From Tenebrio molitor (Eukaryota > Arthropoda > Insecta > Coleoptera > Tenebrionidae), in contig NC_091052.1 in assembly GCF_963966145.1 (NCBI RefSeq), positions 17,608,001 through 17,672,000 of the forward strand: DNA of 64,000 nucleotides, in the 5' to 3' direction. The translations under genes and the position numbers were made by a program. This document shows positions 47,752-57,825 of this stretch, piece after piece; within the stretch, counting starts at the first letter, position 1; each line of letters starts with the position of its first letter. Below the pieces are notes generated by a model. That model saw nothing but the letters and a program-made list of their open reading frames with translations. It did no database searches and was not told where the DNA came from.

Positions 47752-49710
47752 TATATGATTCCCGATTTCCATATTCCATCACGTCACGTTTGCGAACTAG
47801 CTACCTATGAACATTTTTTATGTACTCGTCGTATAATAAATAATATTCATTGTAAATTCATTTGTCTTACAAGCATGAAAAGTACACTAGAAGGTGCAAA
47901 ATTAAGTAGGCTTAAGTTGTGTTTGGCAAATGTACCAGAAGAGATGGTATCCCGCTATGATGGGTGATTTTTGTTGGGTTTTTCAAAAGGAAGATGATAG
48001 CCCGCACAAGAGAAAAAAATACATTTGTTTTGTGCCGGATTGTACTGGTACTTAATCGTCCCTTCTGTGTTAACATTTCGCAATAGAATTATTATTGGTT
48101 TTTAAGTTTTTTTACTGTTTTAATAAAAATAATATTAATGCATAAAATATGGGTTGCCACATGTTGTTCATAACTCGGAATCTAGACGTGCTAGAATAGA
48201 TCTGTTGACGTTTACAGAATCAGCAGACACTAATTACCCCAGATTAGGTGTTTTCACTGCAGTTATAAAAAAAAATTCAAAAATGTCGGGTAGTGTCATT
48301 GGTACACTAAATAAAATCATAGGTACACTACATACTTACATGAAATCGATTCAATATATCGGGTGTTCACTTAAATTTATCCTCAAAGTAGGCGTTGAAG
48401 AGTCGATTGTCATTCAATAGTATTATTTGTTGTTTTAAAGGTTTTAACTATTTTAAAAACTGAGCAAATTTTTTAACAACTACTTGTTATAATAATTATT
48501 GTTGATGGAAAAGAATACATATATTTTGTATGAATTATGTTTTGCAGTATTTATTAGTGCTGTTTCTTGGTATCAATTTTAAACATAAATATAATACAAA
48601 ATTGATTTGTATATCAGTTTATTGTAGACGATTCCTATTGCACTATTAAAATAGAATATTAAATTTTAACAATGCGTTGAAAAAAATCCGTTTTCTGGAT
48701 TGCAATCAAGAACAACTGTAAACTTTTAACGTGATCCGATTATTACCAACGCATTGCTTTATCTGAAACTTGGATAAGGAAATGAAATTGTAATTTCAGA
48801 TTAAGGGGATTATTAATTGCGACGGTGCTCAAAACTCAATTATGAATGGTTTTCATAACAATATAATTAAAAAACTTTTCTCACACCAGTCGCAGTCATA
48901 GAGAACTTTTCATATACCTAATTGTAATCGATTTAATAAAAAATAAATTCTATTACTAGTCTGGCAAACATTTCACATTCATTACATATACATAACATTT
49001 TCAAATGTCAAAGACATTATGCGACATGTCATTGTACGTAACTTTTTATAAAGATTATAAAAATAACAAAATATGTAATCAAAAAAGATTAACTTTTCAG
49101 TGGTCTTGCATGTATATCATTATTTTGAGGAAACTTCAAATAATTTAATATGAACTTCATGGCCGCAACTATGTCTGACCAATTGTGTAACTGTAGTAAC
49201 TGTCGCAGTAGAATCTTGACAGGTTGAAAATTTTGCAGAGCGATAAATAAGAAGTAATGTTAAACTGTTTCATTTTTCAACGTAATCTCCCTTAGGACTC
49301 AAAGGTACTTGATTAAAATAATATTGGAATGTTTCTTCGGCTGTTACAGTTACTTCTTCATTTGTAGTAGGTACCCAGATGCATGCGGTAACAGTTCATG
49401 CAGAAGTTTATGAAGTTTTTTTACAATAACTGATAATTTAAGTAGATTGTCCTGATGTAGCAATATTCTTAATTTCAAATATTTTAGATCTCTTTTGTAA
49501 ATCCTTCGAGTTTCAAGAATTGACAACATGATATTTCCACAAGACGAAACAAAATTTTCATTCTTTAGGCAGGATTAAAACGGTAGGTATTGATCGCCAA
49601 CAACAACCCTCTGGATTCCTCTAGAAGAGGGGAAAAAATAAATTTATCATTTAACTTCAAAATATTATAACTCTTGCAATTTTTAAGTTACTTATTAGTT
49701 ATTAATTACC
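47752..49710. other. No gene; contains one dispersed 60-bp box
   Basis: Includes the repeat box at 48356-48414 (its own entry). The + frame at 48154-48420 runs through that box and is not a gene. The rest is AT-rich and featureless. Confidence 0.4.
48356..48414 (+). repeat. Dispersed ~60-bp box, copy A
   Basis: ATATCGGGTGTTCACTTAAA to GGCGTTGAAGAGTCGATTGT. Shared with 51491-51551 and 60866-60922. Confidence 0.75.
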
Positions 49711-51205
49711 ACTATCCCACCTCCACCCGGCGGCACGGCAATTTTGCCGGAGTACATACACTATTACGGATATTACTATCAAGTAATAGTGCAGTGCTTA
49801 TCAACATAATTACCGGCGTCTTGCCTCCGCATTTTGACTTTGTTGTGTATTATGTTCTGTGTCAATGTTAAGGAACTTCCTCACGATGTGACATGAGTAT
49901 AATAATATACCTTTTTGAATTTCAACTACCAATGTGTTATCTAAATCCAGAATTTTTAAATTTTTAAAAAGAGATTGCGGTACTATTCCCGTTGCTGAAA
50001 TTACAAGTGGTAAAATCGAAATTTTTTCTAAACACCAAAGATTTCTCATAGCAACGGACAGCTCTAAATATTTATTAATTTTTGTGTTATATGTCTGTGT
50101 TATATTATGTGAATTTGGAACAGCTATATCTAAAAGATATGCTTGCTTTTGTTGTTTATTTAAAATTATAATGTCTGGTCTGTTATGCTTAATATGAATG
50201 TCAGTTAAAATTGTTCTATCAAAATATAACTTGTAACTGTCATTTTCCAAACAACTTTCTGGTGTATAACTATAATGTGGTTGTGTATTCTTTAATAAAT
50301 TGAATTTAACAGCTAAATTCATGTGTATAATTTTAGTTTTTTATATTCGCTTTGAGCCAAAACGGTGCAAGAAGAAATAATGTGTTCAATTGTTTCCCCT
50401 TCAGTTCCGCAAATCCTACATTTATAAATTATCGATTGTAAACCGCATATGTGTTTTTTATAATTTCTTGTATTTATAACACGATCTTGTATTGCAAATA
50501 TAAAACCCTCCGTCTCAGGGTGAATATTTGATTTCTTAAGCCATGCATGAGATGCCTGAATATTAACTTCTGGTTGTTCCAGTTCTTTAAAGTATCTCCC
50601 ATGTAAAGACTTCTGTTTTATATTTGCTATTGTGTCAGGTATATTTGGCTTAACAATGTCTGAAATTATATTATCACTTAAATTTAAAGGTGTGTAGCCT
50701 TTATCGGCTGAAACCAAAGCATTGAAAAAGGTGTTATCACGAGCTCTATTGAGGAAATAATTTTTTAGTGAAGCAATTTGATTTTTTAGCAGTATTTCTA
50801 GATTTGAAAAACCCCTACCACCGTTTTCGCGTGGTAAATTAAATAGCAGATTTAGGATGGTGTTTACTAAATTTTGTAAAAAGAACTCTAGTTTTAATGT
50901 TTATGTTCTGTAAATTAGTTTTGGACCATTTTATAACACCGAAAGAATAGGTCAGTAATGGAACAGCATATGTATTAACTGCTTTAATTAAATTATTACC
51001 GTTTAATTTTGATTTTAAAATAGATTTAATTCTTAAATAAAATTGCTTTTCTAAATTTTCTTTTATAATTGAGTGTTGAATATGATTTGATTGATTAATA
51101 CCTAAATATTTATAAAATTCTCCTTTATTTAAATTTTTAATGATTTCTCCTTCTTGAGTTATATATTCTAAATGTTCGTAATGACCGCGACATATTGATT
51201 GCATT
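49711..51205 (-). mobile_element. R2/R4-type non-LTR retrotransposon, 5'-truncated copy
   Basis: On the - strand this matches 59161-60665 of the longer copy at high identity over its whole length. The 5' end stops abruptly at ~51205, just after the reverse transcriptase catalytic core, as expected from incomplete target-primed reverse transcription. The 3' end is ACTATCCC (complement GGGATAGT) at 49711, the same last base as the other copy, with no poly(A) and no obvious target duplication. Upstream of the truncation lies a SINE (51210-51425). Confidence 0.88.
49810..51205 (-). pseudogene. Retrotransposon C-terminal region (RT thumb, CCHC, endonuclease), frameshifted
   Basis: Three frames in order: 51204-50839 (thumb, from MQSICRGHYEH), 50717-50319 (up to the CCHC knuckle CRICGTEGETIEH), and 50322-49810 (endonuclease with RPDIIIL and LLDIAVP, then the C-terminal tail ending NAEARRR). 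Compared with the longer copy, ~8 bp are missing near 50838-50846 and 16 bp near 50333-50343; each breaks the frame. The region around 50085-50105 keeps a 13-bp stretch that the longer copy has lost, so this copy has the intact endonuclease-to-tail junction. Confidence 0.85.
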
Positions 51206-51209
51206 AAAA

Positions 51210-51425
51210 ATTTGTTACACAGTCTAGGACTGGTTTACAAATCTATGAGGGGCATGATGACCAACTCAATAGACCGGGACCAATGGCTTAACGTGACTTC
51301 CGAATCACGAGACAGAATATGGCCTTTTTTTTTATTATTATTTAAATTTCGCCCTGGGTCGGAATCGAACCCGCGACCCTCGCGTCCCTGAGCCGAAACG
51401 GACTCCCTTAGGCTATATTCTGCCT
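51210..51425 (-). repeat. tRNA-derived SINE
   Basis: Reading the - strand from 51425: an A-box match TAGCCTAAGGG, then a perfect B box GGTTCGATTCC about 34 bases later, an A-rich linker, then a body containing GATTCGGAAGTCACG and TTAAGCCATTGGTCCCGG. CAGAATATGGCC (51313) and GGCTATATTCTG (51411) form a short inverted pair around the head. The tRNA part does not close an acceptor stem, so it is not a working tRNA gene. Confidence 0.65.
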
Positions 51426-51490
51426 AAAAATTAATTATTATTATAATTTCACAGGTACTATAATAAAAACTATTCTATTTAAATGAGTAA

Positions 51491-51610
51491 ATATCGGGTG
51501 TTTTTTTAAATTTCACCTCGTAATAGGCGTTCAAGAGTCGATTGTGAACGTACCCCTCGTGTAAAACGTCACGTACTATGAGGTGAAATTAAAAAAAAAA
51601 CACCCGATAT
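51491..51610. mobile_element. Mini palindromic element carrying the 60-bp box (copy B)
   Basis: ATATCGGGTGTTTTTTTAAA and its inversion end at 51610 (CACCCGATAT), with TTTCACCTC / GAGGTGAAA next inside. Only 120 bp. The left half is the dispersed box also seen at 48356 and 60866. Confidence 0.78.
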
Positions 51611-52316
51611 CTAGAAAACTAATAAACTAAGTTAATGTTTTTAATTAGTTTCATATCTTTTTCCAAGAGATAAAAAAAAAAATAAATTTCACCGAATGAA
51701 GTAAAGAACGGTCGTGGTGTGATCAATATAATTTATCTTTAATAAAATGCACGTTGGATCTATTTTGCGCTTCCATCAAATTCATCGTACAAGTATGGGC
51801 CATGTCTTCGATGCTCATGAATATAGATTAAAAACGCAAACCCATGCAATAAATGGCAAAACATAAAAATCATCCTCTCTTCTATCGCTCCTCGTAAACC
51901 TGAAATCTTTCTTCTCTTTAATTGTCATTAAATTTATTTCAAATGCCTAAATCGAATCAGTGAATTACAAATCGTAACAAAATAACAATCCGAATTGAAT
52001 TTAACTATCTTGTAATGTGGACTTTAGATCTTAGGGTCACTGAGATTCAGTGAAAGAGCTCGGAGGTCAAATCAGTCAAAACCTTCATGAAACGGGCGTT
52101 GGATACTTCGTTAGATCGAATAGAGAACTACGGAAAACAAACAGGGGGAGGAGGAACACGAAACGAATTTAATTAGGAACAAATTTAATAATTAAAATAA
52201 TTATTACTAATAACGAACAGTAAATACAATCTGAATTGTACCGTAAATGTTTTGTCTTGAAAAAAGGATGTACCCTTTGGAACTGGGCGAGCAATATATT
52301 CTGGATTTCTGATATT
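51611..52316. other. No gene seen
   Basis: AT-rich, no feature. Confidence 0.4.
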
Positions 52317-52735
52317 CAGACTGATTCACATAACTTTCCGACCCTAACAAAAGTTAAATGCAGCCAGTAATACGTTATTCAGTGATAACTTGATGCCTTT
52401 ATTTACTATGAAATCTGGACACTCCAGGCATTATTGACAATCACTTGACAGCTCCTTTTTGTATCATTCTGAAATAATTTTTGTTAATTAAAATGTGCTC
52501 CAATGACGAAAGGATCGATATGATATTGATAAATAATGAGTCAGTATCTTAAATAAAAGAAATATTGTCGATTGCTGCCATTTTAAAATTTTTAAAATGA
52601 GTCTTTTGTGAGGGATGTCCAAACCACACAAAAGTTTAAAGTAATTCATGTTTTTGGATCAAGTTATGAATGAAAAACGTATTGCTGGCTGTATTTAAAT
52701 TTCGTTAGGGTCGGAAAGTAATGTGAATCAGTCTG
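52317..52735. mobile_element. MITE, family 11, with ~75-bp inverted ends
   Basis: CAGACTGATTCACATAACTT and CTTTCCGACCCTAAC at the left are inverted at the right (GTTAGGGTCGGAAAG, then AATGTGAATCAGTCTG). Pairing continues inward through CAGCCAGTAATACG. No clear TA duplication. Non-coding. Confidence 0.83.
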
Positions 52736-53285
52736 TGTATTTAACTGAATATTTTGCGTATATTTTCTTACCCAATTTTAAAACAAGAAAGAGAATTTTG
52801 CATTCCCAACTTGCTTCTGAGGATCCCAACAGTAAGTAACGAACATCTGTTAGAGACTGTCTTGTTATCGTTAAGTGCCCTTGATATTTTGGCAGTAACA
52901 ATACGTCGTATTATTTGGGTAACAGTAGAAGCTTGGTGGCCAGTGGCCAATGTAGACTGGGGTTTGAGGGTCGTTATTGCTTCATACAATTATCAACTTG
53001 CTCTTTACTACTTGGTAACAATATCTATAATGACCAAGATCAAAACAAACTAAGACAGCTAAAATTAAAGCACTAGTACCCTGCGCAGTTGCAATTTCGG
53101 GGGAAGCGTCTGTTTGATCCAAAAGAGAATGTGAAATAAAAATCGTCGAGTGTGAACACTAAACGTTAAAGGCCCTGTAAGGGAACAGTAAGAAAGGCAA
53201 TTACAAGAAAAAAGACAATCACAACCGATATAATCGGTACTAACTAACGATAATAGTAATAGTAATAAAATTAGAAGTATTTATA
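52736..53285. other. No gene seen
   Basis: The + frame 52754-53053 (99 residues) has no recognisable feature. Confidence 0.35.
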
Positions 53286-54028
53286 CGGTGTGATCAAGAA
53301 TGACCGAGTCTGTTGGTAACAATGAAATTTGGAAAATTTGAAATTTACCATCAAAGGTTCATTTTTGTAATAGCATAAACATAACCAGCATAACCAAATA
53401 GTTATTTACGAACCAAGTGCGGGAAGACGATGTTCCCGCATGAGCGCATTTTTAAAGCACGAGCGACGAAGGAGCGAGTGCCTTTAATTAATGCGCGAAT
53501 GAACGGAAGATGTCTTCACGCAAGTGGTTCGTACAATATTTTTTGTACGAAAATTAAATTAAATATTTTTGTTTTAATACATTAAACATAAACGAACATA
53601 AAACCAAGTAGACAATGATCTTTGGTTATTGGAAACAATTGCTTCACTGGATATTTCAATTTTTGCAATAATTTGTGAATTTTGTAGGAACAATTTTCAA
53701 CGATTATAAATCTTTCCGTAATTTTTTAATGGAGGAAAACCCAGGGAAGTTGTATTTTATGAACTAAAATTTATTATTATCAAGACAGATTTTTTTTTTG
53801 AATGCCTCAAAGGGCCAGTGTTTTTTGCAATTTTTACATTCGAGTCGACCGGGAAGCACTCGTTTCGGAGCGAGCGTTGGATGTTGGAAGCGTGGCTTTC
53901 AAGGCTATGAGTACAAAAAATGTTTTTAATGTCGTCTCGAGTTAAAAAATTCAGTCAGTGCGAATTACGAGACAAAAAACACCAATACTTTTCATTGCCA
54001 ACAGACTCAGTCATTGTTGATCACGCTG
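53286..54028. mobile_element. MITE, family 10, interrupted by a ~515-bp insertion
   Basis: Ends match the intact 310-bp copy at 47442-47751 (TGATCAAGAATGACCGAGTC at the left, TCATTGTTGATCACGCTG at the right). Homology breaks near 53400 and resumes near 53915 (TTTTTAATGTCGTC), so 53400-53915 is a later insertion. Confidence 0.8.
53400..53915. mobile_element. Inserted foldback-bearing element
   Basis: Its left part is a hairpin, 53409-53533: TACGAACCAAGTGCGGGAAG pairs with CTTCACGCAAGTGGTTCGTA around a loop with GAGCGACGAAGGAGCGAG (53461-53478). The rest is AT-rich with a second GC-rich patch near 53845-53895. Boundaries come from comparison with the uninterrupted MITE. No coding capacity. Confidence 0.65.
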
Positions 54029-55420
54029 TACTTCATGGAACTCCTGTGTCAAATTGCTAGCTTGACAACGACACACTAAAATAAATAGTGATGTATAATG
54101 TATAACTTCTTTACTTCCGGAAAGATCCGACGATTTTTTCTAGTACCAAGGGCTTGTAACCAGAACTAGCCGAAAGACAAAGATTCCATCAGTATCATCT
54201 CTTTCCAAGCGAGATAGGGTTTAGACCTCCAAAACCTACAACTGATAACTTTTCGACCAGAAAAATTAGAGCACCAGGCAGATAACTTTCCTTGCGTTCT
54301 CCAATAGGTCTTTCAGCCGAAGATACCAAATTGCCCAAGAAAATTTAAAACACAATTTTTAAACTTAGTTCATAAGAGAAGAAGAAGATGTCAATTGTTG
54401 ATATTTTGCTTGGCGTTGGGAGTTATTGAAAGAAGTTATCTCAGAAAAAGTTGTTGAGAATCCAATTTTGATCTCTCATACCGTGTTTCAAAATTTCAAG
54501 GTTCTAGTCCCGCAGATTACGAAAATATCATTGATATTAAGTATAACACACTGTAGATTTTATTTTGAAATTTTAATGTAATTTTAATCATTACAGTCTG
54601 ATGATTTATAAATAGTCGTTACATCATGAAAAATCGGCTGAAATTTAATTGTGTTGCGGACTTAATTTGTTAAATTGATGTCGGCGCAACAATTTGTGAC
54701 GGTTGAGAAGGACCCAGGTGTTTGTTAGAGTTCTGCCGTATTTTATTTTCCCACAATATCCTTTTTGCGTTAACCGTAAAAATCGTGAAGGACGCTCAAG
54801 GCACAACAGTGATTTGCCAAGACGAATTGAGCTTTCCAACAGAATAAATAATTGGCGAGCAGAATCTGTTGGGATAATAATTCAGGAAGATTTGGGACTC
54901 TCAACAACTCAGTTTACAATATACTCTTTTTTGTTTGTAAAATATGGCTTGTCGCCTGGATTTAGCAGTATTTGGGGGTTTTTAGTCTTTATAACCCTTT
55001 TTAGGATGTTAGAGACTTATTCTTTAGGTGGACAAAAACATATTGTCATAACTAAAAACAAAGGTTTGCGTGTCTAGAAAATGTCCCAGTTTGAATCATA
55101 CACAGCATTAATTTAAAAGCTCTGGGTTGAAAAATTGTGAGGCTTAAATTCCAAACCTTATTAACCTCGATCTAATTCTATGATATTAGTGTTCATTTAT
55201 TTTCCTTTATATCCAACTTTAGTTAAACACGCAATTCTGCAGACACAATAAGAGCGGTCCATATACTAAGAATGGTTTTAATTGGGATTTTAATTAGTAT
55301 CGTGAACCACAAAGAATTTGAATGTTAGCTGCATTTCATTATTCTACTTTTGTTCATTCGAATTGAAACTGAAACGGGTGGTATTATTACGCTCTCATTA
55401 AAAAAAAAATATATATTATA
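54029..55420. other. No supported gene
   Basis: The 124-residue + frame at 54703-55077 is the longest; no domain, signal peptide or splice structure could be recognised. Confidence 0.35.
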
Positions 55421-55964
55421 CAGGGTGACCCAAAATTCGTAGAACAGCTTAGCTGTACGTTGTTAAGTAGTAATAAAATATCAGATAAAAATGTTTAAAA
55501 AATCTATCTTCTTTTTTGTAGAAGATATGGACCTTTTTAATACACTAAATGTGGCAACATTTAAAAATATTCTACCGAGCGATCATTTAAAAAATAAATC
55601 GAGTTTGCTTTGGAGCCTATGCTATAGCATGGGTTGCCATAGGTAACACGCCGACTCGATTTATTTTTTAATTTATCCCAATAATCTGCAAATATTTCAT
55701 TTTTTGTTTTTCATCCATGGAAATAAAAAAGAACAATCAAGGCCATCTTGGCATATGTTACTTGAGGTAAAACCGCTATAAAATTATTTCTTCGAAATGC
55801 TGGAAATAATTAAGTAAATAATAATTGTACACCTGATCAAATTCATTCGAATTATTATACCAATCAACCAACCAAAGCTGCACCTTTTGAGCCCCCATAT
55901 CTTCAAATCTAACGTAAGTTGACATTGCCCCACTGAGTTGTTCCGCGAATTTTGGGGCACCCAG
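55421..55964. mobile_element. TA-flanked MITE, family 12
   Basis: CAGGGTGACCCAAAATTCGT at the left is inverted at the right as GCGAATTTTGGGGCACCCAG. TA flanks both ends. 544 bp. An inner inverted pair (AAAAAATAAATCGAGT / ACTCGATTTATTTTTT) brackets ~55 bases near 55590-55665. Confidence 0.83.
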
Positions 55965-56949
55965 TATACATTGTTGAAAAATTTTTTTTCGTCAAAGTGA
56001 TTGGATTAAAAGCTCTTCGCGTATTTATCAAAAAATACTTGAAACTAGTTTATATCTTGTATATACACGTAAATGTGGTCGTTTTTTATGTAGTCTTTTA
56101 GGGTCTCCTAAAATTATTATTACTTCAACACTGACGGGTAGTTGTGAAAATTATTCCACTCGGTATAATTTTCCATCGGACTGAAAATCGTTCGCCCGCA
56201 GCCATAAAAATCCATAACACGCACTCTTGTAAAAAAGCAATTTAAAAAGTCTATAAAAATCGACGTGCAATCAGGATTGGCCTGAAAATTATCGTAGTAT
56301 TAGTGCCTATGGCTTGACATAAGTCTAAAAATGAAATAGCAATCAGTTAACGTTTTGTACAGTCTTTTGACACAGATTTGAAATTTATAAAATAAAAATA
56401 TTGCCAAAGGAATAATATTTACACATTTGGAGTAATTCTGTTTTAAAATTTACCAATATTGCTATAATTATAACAAGGTTGTAGTTGCTATGGTATGAAG
56501 CTATTGATTGGTTGGATCTATGCAAAATCAATGTTGTTCAATAACAATATTGCTAAATTTTTTAACAGAATCGCACAGCTTCACATTAGACACTATTAGA
56601 ATTATTTTAATCAAACATTGTGTGTAAAGCCGGAGATGGAATACACAACTGCAAAGAAAAATTTAAAAATTGATTACAGTTTAAAATTACCTCTTACCTC
56701 TGAAATTTCATTAAGTACCTCAGAAATTATGTAGCCAGGAGATTATGAATAAACTAACAGGCCTTACCTGGATGATATGATAATTTACTTAGCTGCCATG
56801 ATTTTGAAAGCAGCATAAAGAGTACAGTCTACACAATTTCACTGAGTAGGCTCGGACTTTTTATGAGAAATACATTTAAACCTAATAAAATAATAAAATT
56901 CACTGATTATTATTATTAAAATTAAATATACAATAAATATACTGTCTAA
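55965..56949. other. Sequence upstream of the retrotransposon ORF; 5' boundary not found
   Basis: Part of this should be the 5' UTR of the retrotransposon, but with no second copy of this part in the window the junction with host DNA cannot be placed. No other feature. Confidence 0.35.
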
Positions 56950-57825
56950 ATGTCAATAAATTCGCTCTCTAATAAAAACGCGCCAAATGTTGTTGCAAGT
57001 GCTTCACTGCAATCCAATGGTGCTACAGAAGTTAGAAAACGCAAAAAATGGACTATGGAAATGAATATTTTCATTATACGGGAATATTTTCGGATCACAA
57101 AACTACAGGATGTTGTGAGTACTTACAGGCTTGATTTATTTAAAGCGTTCCAAAGTAAGTACCCCCAGTTTCCTGTTACTATTCAAAATTTAGCTGACCA
57201 GAGGAGAGCCATTATGAAGAAAAACTATATCCCTTCGGCAATTTTAGAAAAGATCAAAAATGATGTAAAGTTAGAATTGTCAATTAATTATTCTGACAAT
57301 AATGAAGTTTCTAATAATTTACTCCAAAATTCTGTTGAACCGCAAAGTTTACAAAGTTTATCTAATCATAATGACTCTTTCTGTCCAATTATCGATTCAC
57401 CAAACACCATACAAACAGACATACATAATTTAGACTTGAGTTATAATGATATACATGTTATTAATAAAAATTTTTACTACCATCAAAATTTTAAAGAACA
57501 AATTGAAGATGAATTTAATAGAACTCTGAACGAATTTGAGCATATAGAACCATTTAATAGACCACTATTACCTAAACAACAAAGCTCCAAAAAATTCTTT
57601 GCAATGATTGAAATTTTAAATCAATTCATTTTACCAAAATTTGTAAATAACACCACAAGTTTTAAAAAATTACACAGTATTATATATAGTGGAGCTTTAA
57701 CAATTATCAGATTAAATGGATCAAAAGAAATTGGCCAGACAAATAATATAAAAAAGAAAGAATTACCAAAATGGGAACAAAGACTAAATAAACGTATTAA
57801 TAATATCAGAAATAAAAAAAAATAA
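56950..57825 (+). CDS. Retrotransposon N-terminal region with Myb-like motif
   Basis: 291 residues from ATG to TAA. Residues ~29-50 read RKRKKWTMEMNIFIIREYF, a basic patch followed by a Trp-containing helix of Myb-like type; then TYRLDLFKAF and NLADQRRAI follow, motifs I recall from the N-terminal part of related insect and cnidarian elements. In the R2 group the N-terminal domain binds target DNA. The C-terminal end (LPKWEQRLNKRINNIRNK) runs in the same frame into the next segment, so the TAA at 57823 is probably a mutation in an A-rich run rather than a true ORF end. Use of two separate proteins cannot be excluded. Confidence 0.8.
   Translation: MSINSLSNKNAPNVVASASLQSNGATEVRKRKKWTMEMNIFIIREYFRITKLQDVVSTYRLDLFKAFQSKYPQFPVTIQNLADQRRAIMKKNYIPSAILEKIKNDVKLELSINYSDNNEVSNNLLQNSVEPQSLQSLSNHNDSFCPIIDSPNTIQTDIHNLDLSYNDIHVINKNFYYHQNFKEQIEDEFNRTLNEFEHIEPFNRPLLPKQQSSKKFFAMIEILNQFILPKFVNNTTSFKKLHSIIYSGALTIIRLNGSKEIGQTNNIKKKELPKWEQRLNKRINNIRNKKK

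Noticed and set aside
49934..50197. Frames antisense to the retrotransposon copies (also 60218-60442)
   Set aside because: Shadows of the endonuclease region; the same text appears in both copies only because the DNA is duplicated.
54703..55077. 124-residue + frame as a gene
   Set aside because: No recognisable motif, signal peptide or splice structure, and a competing frame on the other strand.
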